Below, one piece after another: positions 1-10,026 of a stretch of DNA of 64,000 nucleotides. The stretch's first letter is position 1. Each line of letters starts with the position of its first letter. The notes under the pieces are model-generated. The model made no database searches and was not told the origin of the DNA. It saw nothing but the letters and a program-made list of their open reading frames with translations. The position numbers and the translations under genes were made by a program. The stretch is from Spirodela intermedia (Eukaryota; Streptophyta; Magnoliopsida; Alismatales; Araceae): the NCBI GenBank assembly GCA_902729315.2, contig LR746267.1, positions 9,056,924-9,120,923 on the forward strand, in the 5' to 3' direction.

Positions 1-312
1 CAAAATGTAAATCCTAATTTCCTTGCAAAATGATACTTTAAAAATTCATTAAATCCTCCATCCTTCAGCCACTATTTGTTGCCCACCATTTCCATCCCTT
101 GGGTAGTTTAGGCATTCTACAGCCTACCATTCCACTACTCCGCCATCCCCCCACAAAGATATCTAAATATATAATAATGGGAATATATCATGATTGAAGA
201 AAAAGTATCCATCAAAGCATATAATAATAAATCTTACAAATAAATTCAAATATACTTTCAATTTAATATGATATTACATGTGGGCATGATATAGAAACTT
301 ACGACAAGTTCC
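1..312. other. AT-rich non-coding DNA
   Basis: AT-rich sequence with no reading frame, RNA gene or clear repeat that I can support. It lies next to the broken end of the cysteine protease copy, where the missing catalytic half would be expected, but no protease-like sequence is visible here. Confidence 0.5.
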
Positions 313-741
313 CTAATCTTTCACTTCACTAACAACACCATGATCCCTCCAATCCCATGAGTCTTGTTGCCTTAATTGACTCTTTGGTGGAGGCTCAACT
401 ATCTCATCAGTAGAGAGCAAGTCACTCATATTGAGAGGAGAGTGGACATATAATGATCTATACTCTTCATTAGATAAATCAGCAAAATGGTTGAGTCCCA
501 AAGTAAATGAGTGGTTATTTTCAAGGTGATTATTCTCGTCAATGAACAAGATATTACTCTTAAATATATTAAACCTCTTCTCTCTCTCGAACAAATCATG
601 ATACGACCTGTCATGCTTTAGTTTCCACTCTTCAAATAATCACTTCACCTCCTCCTCACTTCTAAGTGATTCCACAGACCCATAGAGGAAGGAAAAAAAT
701 AAGAGAAGGTTGAAAGTAATTGCAACACCATGTAAGTTCAT
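313..741 (-). pseudogene. papain-type cysteine protease, broken N-terminal half
   Basis: The minus strand reads a likely signal peptide beginning MNLHGVAITFNLLLFFSFLY, then a cathepsin propeptide inhibitor (I29) domain with an ERFNIN-type helix (EREKRFNIFKSN) and the typical FADLSNEEY segment. It ends at the first residues of a mature papain domain (WDWRDHGVVSEVKD). The start at 741 is chosen because it precedes this hydrophobic leader. An in-frame TGA at 640-642 sits where the family usually has Trp in a KWLFEEW-like segment. After EVKD the frame closes with TAG and no GT donor is visible, so the catalytic Cys, His and Asn are missing. Functional relatives are vacuolar or secreted endopeptidases. 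The signs fit a dead, truncated copy. The neighbouring DNA is repeat-like, and no remainder of the gene is seen on either side. Confidence 0.8.
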
Positions 742-1440
742 TCCCAATCTTTTGATGTCTTATGCTCTTTCTTATCTTTCTTGCTGTAGCAATGAAAAAA
801 GAGGGAAGGAGATGAAAATCAAACAAACAAAACACATAAGAATTGAGGGAAAGGGTTTGTAAGCTCTAGTGTGGTGGTGGCCTATGTAAGCTCAAGTGAA
901 TGTGTTTATATAGTGTGTAGTACCATGATAAATATGAATTTATTGTGATTAACACCATAAGCAGATGTGAGAAGTTCAACATTTTATAATTGAGTTGATA
1001 ATTAAGGGCATGCTCACTCATCATTAGAATTAATAAGTATGAGAGGAGCCAAAAACATTTAAAGTGATATTTTTTTGAAAAAAACCTAGATGGTGACCGT
1101 ATCAACAACATTAATGCGTGGAGGATACTATAATTTTTGTTTACTTATTTCGTTGCTATAAATATAACTACCTTCTCTGGTTTTTAAAATCCAATATTTT
1201 ACAAATTAAATAAATTAAAATATGTTAATTACATAACCTTGCAATTATTACATTTTAGGGTGAATTAATTTTTGATACCTACAAAGCATTAGATTTAACG
1301 ATAAGTCTCGCCCTCTATCCTTACTGGGTATTATATTCTTTTAACAAAAATTAACTCTGATCTCAATAAGGAATAGAACATTCTAGACAATTACTATCGG
1401 TTGACTCTAGAGATGATTTTTAAATTTTACGGTGATTCAC
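742..1440. other. AT-rich intergenic DNA, left flank of the duplication
   Basis: No gene is seen. Around 1257-1278 the sequence resembles 63474-63497 (AGGGTGAATTA followed by TTTTT and ATAC). A phrase of this kind is common in plant LTR retrotransposon ends, so a small decayed repeat is possible. The recognisable copy of the PYD3-ZDS duplication begins near 1440. Confidence 0.35.
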
Positions 1441-1689
1441 AAGAAACTGCAGCAACATGTGAAAAGAGAATGGGGCATCCCAAAAACCAATTCCTAGGTC
1501 CTTAATCTTATTAATCTCAAGAAAGAACGAAAGAATTTTCTATGATGACAATTGCAATCATAATCGTGTTATTGAATTTAGCTCACTAGTCCCTACTTGC
1601 TCAACTACTAAATGACTATAATTTTCAACAACATATGTATTCCTAATTCATGATCTTTTCTTATCTCCTTAAACTTTTGGCTTCTGCAG

Positions 1690-4000
1690 CGAGGGATCGA
1701 CGATGACTTGGGTGAAATTCAGCTTCATGAACTGGGATTGTGTCTTTGCATACAACACATAGCATGCAATCATCAGAGATTCATGTCCATGTCAGAAATC
1801 AGCAACCCATCTCTATAGCCGGAGAAGGATGGCGTGCAGGATGCATCCAGAGCTGAAAAATAACTCGAGTCGTAGAAATGTCCAAAATCTACATGTTGAG
1901 GCTTTTCGCCGCCAGATGTGAAGGGGTTTGAAAAGACGGTTCCAACACGGTTGATTGACCCAATAAAGTAGCTATTTGTGATGACAACATTACAAGCTTG
2001 GAATGTCAAACCAAAACTTGAAACAATCAGATGATGTGATTCCTAAGTGAAGAAGGCGATTTCATTGGAATGAATAGACTACTAGATGAACACCTAAATG
2101 GGACACATGGGTTGACTGAGTTCTCCGACGGTGGCCGAAGGATTGAAGACGATCTCAGCTCCATTGAGCCCAAATGCCATCCAATTAAAAGGGCGTTGCC
2201 TCCCATAACAAATGTTCACTACAAAATTCTGTAGGCAGTCTCAAACACAGGGTGCATGGTGTTCCCTTCTATGTAGTAAGTACTCTCATTGAGATCTCCA
2301 ACCCTTGGTATGTGATTCTTGCGAAGAATAAGAAGATTATGAAGCCAATGCATGTGGGCAAGAATTAGAGCCTCAGATTGAAGAAATAAGGGAGGTTACA
2401 TACCTTCAATACTTACCAATGATGTTACCATGGTTTTCAATTATAACAGAAGTGTTCCAAAGAGTTTTCTCCATGGTTTACATTCCTTTTGAGGATAGGG
2501 CTTACTACGACCATGTTATATTTTTCAGTTAGTTTTTGGAGGAACCAAGTCAATTCCCCATCAATGGGTTATACAAATTCATGCCATCTCTTCTCATGAG
2601 TGTAAAATACAAATGGCGTCATCCAAGCTTCTTGATTCAAGCAGCCAAGAAGGCGATAGGATCTTACTTGAAGAATCGAACATGTGAAACTGAACAAAGT
2701 TGTCGCCTTGGAACTTACTTGAAGACATAGGATCTTGACGTCAAAAGCACTTGCAACATCAATCACAACTTGCCTTTTGCATGATGGCTTTCTTTTTATT
2801 GGAAGAGTGATAGAATTCTGAAGAAGACCAACCTTGACTAATCGAGGTGACCTCATGACTTCTTTCTCCACGTGGAAACAAAGTGCTTGAAAGAATTTTA
2901 CAAATACTTGCTAAACATACCAACTGAAAACTTTACTAAAGATGGATAAAGAAGAAATTGTGCCTTATGACGAGTGAGCATCACAGTCGATTTTAAATGA
3001 GAATCATGATTCATAGTAGAGACCCTTATTTGATCACATGTACATGACTCTTTGGGGTTTCACATAAACTAAGAGCAGATGTCTTCCAATGGGGAAATTA
3101 GGAATTGATATCATTCCTTCAAAGAACCATTATTCGTTCAAAACTTTTGAAGTCATTCACAAGGGCAACACTCGACCCAACTTCTCAATTGTTGATTTAC
3201 ACGATGGTGCAATCGAAAATACTTTTTTGTCGTTACTCTCTTCTTTGATTGAATTCATTAACTCTTAATTGATATCCCTCATACAACCCTTGACTAAAAG
3301 ATGTCATTCTTTTCCAAAATCTAAATTGGTCACATCTTCATTTATTTCGGTTTTTAATCAAATCGATAACACCAACAATCAATCTCTCAATAGACACGAA
3401 CTACCATTAGATTGAAATAGAAACATGTGGAATAATCGATAAATGGAAACCAAAGGTGTACCACATAATCCTATATCACATTGAAGCCCATTAATTTCAC
3501 CTTAAATGAAAGTCTAGCAAATCAAGGTCAAAAATCATGCGATAATGAGAGGTTCTCTAGGATATTCGGCAAGTTGATACGTTCTAATAGTCTTCCACAA
3601 TTTAAGCCAATAAACCTGTGTCTAACTTCCTGTAGTATAACGAAAATTATATTAGCAGTGCTCACAGAAGCTTGCTTCCTTGCCAGGAAGAGTCCCTAAA
3701 ATCTGACAAGACAACATAAAGTAGCTAAAATGACTAGGGGAATAAAAGTTCTACAGAATTCAAAGACGATGAGTGGACTTCATTCATAATAAAATAGAGA
3801 TCCCGAATTGAAGCAATGGCAAGAAGAACAAACGACAAGGGAGGCAAACCAGGTAAATCTTTGGCCTAAGAAAAACCTCAAGCAGTTGATGGACTAATTT
3901 GAAACCGTGGATGGATCCCTCCTTTTGGATCCCCACTCGTTCCCCTCCCCCCCCCATCTTCTTCCATTATATCCTTTTCTCTTCTTTCAAGGGTGGTGAC
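1690..4000 (-). pseudogene. beta-ureidopropionase (PYD3) pseudogene, older duplicate
   Basis: All six exons of the intact gene at 10027-12276 can be matched here in the same order and strand, but the copy is dead. The first exon (near 3890-3970) still begins MEEDGG and then runs into a stop. The third exon reads MEKEVMRSPRLVKVGLLQNS and has lost codons where the intact gene has TSAPFPDQ. The fourth has TAA at 2569-2571 just after KRWHEFV. In the fifth the segment before the catalytic Cys has lost a base. The last exon stops after LISDMDMNL because the bases encoding the following [10 protein letters not shown] segment are gone. A TATA-like sequence (minus-strand TATAAAG, near 4099-4106) in its old promoter lines up with that of the intact gene. 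Confidence 0.85.
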
Positions 4001-4098
4001 CCCCACTCGAATCCAGTGGCTTCTTTGTAGTACGAGGGAAAGATTAAGATTCCTTCGCACTCAGGCAGTTTGTTGGAGGACGGGATTTGAGCGGTCTT

Positions 4099-4108
4099 CT
4101 TTATATGA
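4099..4108 (-). promoter_or_regulatory. relic TATA box of the PYD3 pseudogene
   Basis: The minus strand reads TCATATAAAG in a sequence context shared with 12397-12408 upstream of the intact PYD3. Conservation in both duplicates supports a core promoter element, here attached to a dead gene. Confidence 0.4.
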
Positions 4109-4129
4109 GATCCTCTCTTGACACCCAAT

Positions 4130-7100
4130 GATTTCTATATAAAAGAGCACATGACTTACTCTCAGCCATTAGCTACCTTCCAACAAACCAAGAATTCCCA
4201 AACGACCAAGAGTTATATTCAGCACACATTATCTTCTTATACAACATTCCCTATATTTTGTAACATTTGTCTCTGCCTTCGACTCGGCCCAAATAAAAAA
4301 AAAATTCCAATTTCTAAAGGAGTTCATATATTTGAGAGAAAGAAAGCTTTGCACACAGGTAATAATATTTTAGTTTGTATTATTTCTCACATCTTTGTCA
4401 AATAATTTTAATCAAAGAAAAGATGTAACCTTTTCTTCATATTCTGCAACATTGTATAAATCTACGTGAATTTACATTCTATATCATCACCACAACCTTC
4501 AACTTAGCTAGAATAAAAAAAAATTAAGGCACAGCATTAGACAGCGCATGAATTCATTCCATTGTGTGTAAGATAAATGGGCGGGTATGAAGAAATTGTA
4601 CATCAACTTTTGAACCCAAGGGTACGTTGACTGTTGACCTTCATGAATATTCATGCTCTAAGGTGGAGTCCAAGGGGGGTTCCTTATTGATCGTTGACTA
4701 TAGAGGATGGTAAAAATATTTGGCCAACTGCTTGGAGGGCCGACACGTCCCATCTCTCGGCATGCCTGACAATCTACAAGTGGGAAGAAAGCCGAAGAAC
4801 TTTCAGACACGTTGACATCGCATAAATGGCCTTGCCCTGCGAAATGACCCGTCAACAGTTAAGACTCTCCGCTGCTTACCTTGAAATCGTTGTCTAAATC
4901 GTAAGTTGTGGTTCCTCCAATGGAAATAAGTGGCCTCCATGGAAGCCTCAAGAAAGTTCTAGAAATCAAATGATAAAAGTTATTTTCCATAAGATTAAAA
5001 AAAAAAACCACCTATCATCATGTTCATTGTATATTATTACAAGAGAAATTGCTTTAAAGAGAACAATTCACCTGAGCTTCCATGCAGCAAGGATGAACTT
5101 CCTTTCACCATCCTCAACCTTTAAAATCCAGGCTTTTAGTCACACCGAGGTCACGTAGAATAAAAAATTATTCAAGATTCGAAGTTGCATAGCATTGAGG
5201 TCAGAATCATACACAGTCTGATGTTTAAATCCTCAGAATGTTGGCCAAGACTATTATATTAACTGAATATAACTAAAATATATATAATTAAAAAATAAAC
5301 AAAAACAAATCAGACATAATGTGATTTTAAAAAAAGATGTAAGCTTTTATTGATTGAATATTATTCTATTGTTTATATCTGAGTTTCCCTAAAGTAAGAA
5401 GGGAGGAGCAAGAGATGTGAAAATGATCCCAATTTCTCTCTGCAAGTGAGAGAACAACATACAGAAAGCTTGTGTTTTCGAGACCAAAGAGACGTATCAA
5501 CTCAAGACTTCTACAAAAGGAATTGTCTTTGCATGTCGAATGACGTGGAGATCGTAGATTGGATTAAAAATCAAAAAAATACTTGTATATATAAAAATAA
5601 ATTTGAACGATAATAAGTACCTTCTCAATATTTTCTAGAATGAGAGATGGTCTCTCGAAGAAAGGAACAAGCAAATCCAAATTCTGGGAGTATTTATCGG
5701 TACCTGTAGCGACACTAAATGATCATAATTCTATTTAACTAATGCTGAAAAAATAATGCTAAAAAAGATGGTCTAATTGAAAGAGGGGAAATTTGAAGTA
5801 GAAGAAAATAAATCAATTGCATGCATAAAAAAAGTGCCACCTTTTTGTTAGCTCTCGCTACATATACATTTTTTTCCCTAACGTCCAACACACGAGGTAC
5901 ATTATCATTATGAAGATGTCTTTTACAAGAGCAAAAAGTAACATAAAAGCGACACCCAAGTATAAAATTTGTTTCATACACCCATCAGAATGAAAGACAC
6001 AATCTAATCTATTTTAGACAGACTTTTTCAGATCTCGAAAAGCAGAAAATGTTAAATATTTTTAGTTGCTAGACAACTATTGCAATGTTCTATCCATTTA
6101 ATCAACTTGTCATTAGGTGGTTTCTGCCTAAATCTGTTGATCACAATGGGCACTGAATGGATAATACGATGTCCACATAATGATTTCAGTGTTCTTTGAC
6201 AAATCATTAAACCCAATGGAAGTAATGATATTGACAAATGGAAGGCCTACCATAGAATTTGATGGTCGGGTCCTCAAATAAACAGTTTTCTGCATAAATC
6301 TTGGAAGTAAATTTTCCTGTTCAAAGAAAAAAACTTTATCTATCACATGATGAACAACTAGACAAATGTACTAAGAAAACATATTGAACTAGACAAAACA
6401 AAATCCATGACCCCAAATTTCTTCAAGCAATACTTATCCTTGAAGTCTTCAATTTTTTCATACAAAATTGAAAGCATAAGTAAATGTCCTACAAGAAAAA
6501 GGTAAAATTTCACCTAAAAAGTGGCCACATGAAAGAGAGCAAGGGACGGATGGATGTAACTCGGAATGGACAATGTTCTCCTCCCATCAACATATGGCCT
6601 TCAAGCCATTTCTGCTAAGGACACCAATGTGAGCAAAAATGAGCTATCACCCATGCTGCATCAGGAATAATATGTGGCACCTAGTTTTAGCTTAAACTTG
6701 AATGACATCCGTGAATGATCCACATACATTATAAACTGAAAATATAAATAAAATCATGATCAATATAGCACTATCAAATCTGTTATCAATGTCATAATGT
6801 AACAGTGAGGACCAAGCTAAGAGCCCCCTAAGTGTTTCTTTATTAATAAAGAAACCTAAAACAGTGACATGATACCTATTCGTTCAGAGTTTCATGATTT
6901 AGTTTCAAAACTTGTTACTTGCTAGGGTCATTCATGTCAACAAAACAAGATATTTCCGTTGACTATCATAAAAGACAAAGATGGTATCATTACCACGAAA
7001 AACTTTAGCAAATTTCAAGCATCCATTTGGAGCGGCATTTATCAATAACCTCTGTTGACTGATTGCTTTATTTATTAACTATTTTATGTCGATACCGTGT

Positions 7101-7370
7101 TTCATCCAATAAAGTTTCTAATAGGTGTATAAGGCAATAGACAATCCCATGGAATCCAGTGAGCACCTTGTCGCCCAGACTTGCCCAGAGGCAGCATCTA
7201 GGAAATCATCCAAGGAGACTCCTCAGGAACCCCCCTTGCCATTTAAAGAAGCTAATCAAAAGACTTCCAAGAACGTTTACTTATCCCACTATGGGCATCA
7301 ACGAATACCACAGAAAATAGTAAATCATGAAGAGTGGCAGCTACAGTGCGCAAAAGGATAGAATACTAGT
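4130..7370. other. extra 3.2-kb block inside the older duplicate, no gene identified
   Basis: The similarity between the two duplicates stops near 4128 (against 12425) and resumes near 7385 (against 12568). The 3.2 kb between is absent from the intact unit, which has only about 140 bases at that place. The block is AT-rich with short frames only (for example minus 5739-5981 and 6128-6346) and none matches a family I recognise. I did not find clear terminal repeats or target-site duplications. An old transposon insertion or retained ancestral DNA are both possible. Confidence 0.4.
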
Positions 7371-7579
7371 CATCACGGGGAAAAACAGATAAAGAGACAG
7401 GAAAGAAAGAATACAAAATTCGATATTCCCGTTGGACACCTGTGAGGAAATAAGCCTGATCGTAGTCGGACCGCAGAATGGACACTACATCTTCCACGTC
7501 GCGGACCAGAGGCTTTCCCTCTCTGCCCCAATTATCACCCCTAGAACCATATGGATAGCATCCTTTCAATAACAGTAAA

Positions 7580-7627
7580 CGAGAGAGAGAGAGAGAGAGA
7601 GACAGAGAGACAGAGAGACAGAGAGAG
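7580..7627. repeat. (GA)n microsatellite, interrupted
   Basis: About 48 bases of GA units with CAGA interruptions. The corresponding tract in the other duplicate (12720-12765) is purer, so the tract predates the duplication and has since changed in one or both copies. Confidence 0.95.
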
Positions 7628-8042
7628 GAAATGACCTTTGCTGCCTGGGAGGAGCTTGGAAAAGCCTGAGGAGCTCTGTGACTCCGGAAACAGCCGTCTT
7701 CAGTAGCCGTGGTGTCTCCTCTTCCCGGCGATTTCTTCCGATGCTCCCGCAGCACCGGAAGCGGCGGCGACCCATTGTCCCGCGCAGCCGGCGAGCGGGC
7801 GGCAGCACCGCCGCCACGTGGATTCCCGCCATTCGTTCTCTATATCTCTCTCTGTTCTTCGCTGCCTCTGACTCCGCCTCTCGCCTCACCCCAAATCCGA
7901 ATCCAAGGCAACCCGTTAATACTAAACAAATATTTATAAACACAGTAAAATATATTTCCGATCATTTTCTTTTTAAAATATGGGCAACGGCGGGAGTAAA
8001 TGGGCCAAAAGTCCAATAATAAGCCCTTCGGGCCCAAGTGGC

Positions 8043-8058
8043 ATTACACCGGTGTAAT
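8043..8058. promoter_or_regulatory. perfect 16-bp palindrome in a GGGCC-rich patch
   Basis: ATTACACCGGTGTAAT is its own reverse complement. It is flanked within about 60 bases by ATGGGCCAAA, CGGGCCCAAG and TAGGCCAGCCCAAT, which resemble plant Site II (TGGGCC/T) promoter elements. The palindrome is kept with one change in the other duplicate at 13074-13089. A protein-binding site is inferred from the symmetry and context only. Confidence 0.5.
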
Positions 8059-8189
8059 AGGCCAGCCCAATCTGACCCGGATTTTCACCTGAACTGGTCA
8101 TCCTCCAACCGCGCTGCCTTCGAATCTCCTCCTAATAATTTTAAAAGCATGTAAAAATTACAGAAAATTATTTATATGAACTCATTCGG

Positions 8190-8710
8190 GATGATATCGC
8201 CGCTGACGTTGGACCTATGAAAACTGTGACGAGACGAGTCCCAAGAAGTCAAAACAGTAAATTCTCGCCTAATTTCATATTTTATTTCAAGAGTAAGAAA
8301 AAAATAGTGTTCGCTATTCTTAGTAGGTTGAGTGCCGCCATCATCAAAGAAAAAAATTGAAGCATAAAGGAGATGAATAAATAATAATGAAAGTTTGAAG
8401 GATATCTACATTCAAATACCTGCTTATGATTTCCTAATTTATCAATGGCATGTAGGGGTCATCCGAAGTAAGCACAGCCCTGAAGGAGAAATGTATCATA
8501 TTATATATCATATCAAGATTCCGAAAACAGGAAATCTTGCATCTTATAGATGTCTGAGGATTGAAAACATTAACATAGAAAAGAAGGCATCAGGTCAATA
8601 TCCCATTTTTGACCCCTGGAAGGTTTATTGATCGTCAACAAGGTTCAAAATCTATATTCAAATAAGAAATATATTCTGTATGGAGAAATTATCTCGCTCT
8701 ACATCAGGAT
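8190..8710 (-). pseudogene. zeta-carotene desaturase fragment around exon 12
   Basis: This block matches 13945-14455 of the intact ZDS gene: intron 12, exon 12 and part of intron 11, starting with the shared GACGAGACGAGTCCCAAGAAG. The exon copy lies at 8420-8479 and still has a 5' CAG acceptor and a GT donor. It is 60 instead of 73 bases long and carries TAG (8434-8436) where the intact gene has a Glu codon. No other ZDS exon is present, and the DNA corresponding to 13200-13945, with the final ZDS exons, is missing. It cannot make a product. Confidence 0.85.
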
Positions 8711-9240
8711 ATAAAGACCAATTTCTCCTCCCCCTCACATGGGCGCTCGACCCATAATATTATAGCGTAAGTTCACCTGTGTTGAAGACCACCTCCCGAC
8801 CATCGTTGGACCGGTCGTTAGGTTCCAATCTAATCGACCAGATCCAATGGAACTCAATACTTGATGTGATCTATCGGTGTTAGTTCCTGCTTGTCTTGTA
8901 CTAGGACGCCGTCTGATCCGTCCGCCGCCCGGGCCGCTTGTCTTGTATGATTCATCATACCGTTATCCCCGACAGTTGCTAGCTCTAGTGGCTCCTTGTC
9001 CTACTCAACTCTTGGGCTGGGTTGCTCCATTATTGAGCTGGACCGACCTCTATATGACCATTTTCCATGTGGGCCCACTTCGGATATCAAGACCTCGATA
9101 GACCCCCCCCCCCCAATTTACACACCCTGTCCTCATTCCCTACCATCGTACATTCCGCTTGAGCCAGAGAAAGGTCCGCTGAAATCCAGAGTGTCCCCCT
9201 ATCGCCGAATCGTGAAATTCTCACAAGAGGGACGGTAGAA
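8710..9240. other. GC-rich non-genic DNA beside the Gypsy fragment
   Basis: This stretch is absent from the intact duplication unit and lies directly next to the retrotransposon pol fragment. It contains no recognisable gene and a run of C at 9104-9113. It may be further retrotransposon DNA such as an LTR, but I see no paired copy that would prove this. Confidence 0.35.
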
Positions 9241-9242
9241 AC

Positions 9243-9676
9243 CTAGACATCATGAACAACATGACCCTGTTGAATGGCGTAGTGCTTCCATTTTGAGGGA
9301 TTAGTTGACAGTTCTCCGAAGATCTTCCAGAGGTATGGATCATCCATATTATCTTGATAATGGAGACGAGTTCCAACTGTTCGGGACAGAAAATTGACAT
9401 AGTCTGGAGCCATACTTGCTCCGAGGTGCATGACAATGCATCCGCCGCCCGATTTTTGCTACCGGACTTGAAGCATATCTCGAAATCAAATGAGATGATC
9501 TTGGTCAGCCATCTTTGATACTCCGACATGACCTGTCGTTGTTCCAGTAAGCATTTTAAGCTCCATTGATCTAAGTTGAAAAGTTGTAGACATAATTGTC
9601 TCGATTTGTATATGTACATATTTGAGCACGCGCCATCTTGTTTATCTAAGATACCCGCAAGAGATTCTCGAGACAC
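9243..9676 (-). mobile_element. Ty3/Gypsy retrotransposon pol fragment (RNase H to integrase start)
   Basis: The minus strand encodes the end of a Gypsy-type RNase H: a segment like DQWSLKCLLEQR, then EYQRWLTKI, then FDFEICFKSGSKNRAADALS, the hallmark order in plant Ty3/Gypsy polyproteins. In a second frame (9243-9431) it continues with DDPYLWKIF and KWKHYAIQQG, typical of the linker just before the integrase zinc-binding part. At least one frameshift joins the two. Reverse transcriptase, the integrase core and LTRs are not seen. It is a decayed fragment that cannot move by itself. It sits exactly at the junction between the two copies of the PYD3-ZDS duplication. Confidence 0.85.
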
Positions 9677-10026
9677 ACCAGATCGGAGGCGTTGCAGATG
9701 ACGGTGCCGAAGGGGGGGGAATTAGGTTGAGGCCAGCGACACAAGCCACAATCTTTTCCCCTTTGTAGTTCTTCTTCCACTCTCTGCGACCGACGACAAC
9801 TGCGGCGACATGTGAAAAGACAATGAGGCATTCCAAAATCCAATGCCTTACAAGGTCCTCAATCTTATTAATCTCAAGAAAGAACGAAATGATTTTCCAT
9901 GATGACAATTGCAATCATGATCGTGTTATTGAATTTAGCTCACTAGTCCCTACTTGCTCAACTACTAAAATGACTATAATTTTCAACAGCATACGTATTC
10001 CTAATTCGTGACCTTTTCATATCTCA

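Larger units (their letters stand above)
7385..8190 (-). other. duplicate of the PYD3-ZDS intergenic/promoter region
   Basis: This block matches 12568-13200 closely: the same ATACAAAA(T)TCGATATTCC start, a GA microsatellite, a GC-rich patch, a GGGCC-rich patch and a palindrome. It has about 85 bases near 7710-7800 that the other copy lacks. Frames here (for example 7366-7755 and 7566-7943 on minus) run through the GA repeat, are not kept in the other copy and match no family, so I do not call a gene. Confidence 0.7.

Noticed and set aside
5739-6346. Minus-strand frames in the 3.2-kb extra block, considered as transposase or gene exons
   Set aside because: I could not match them to any family, and no splice structure or terminal repeats support a gene.
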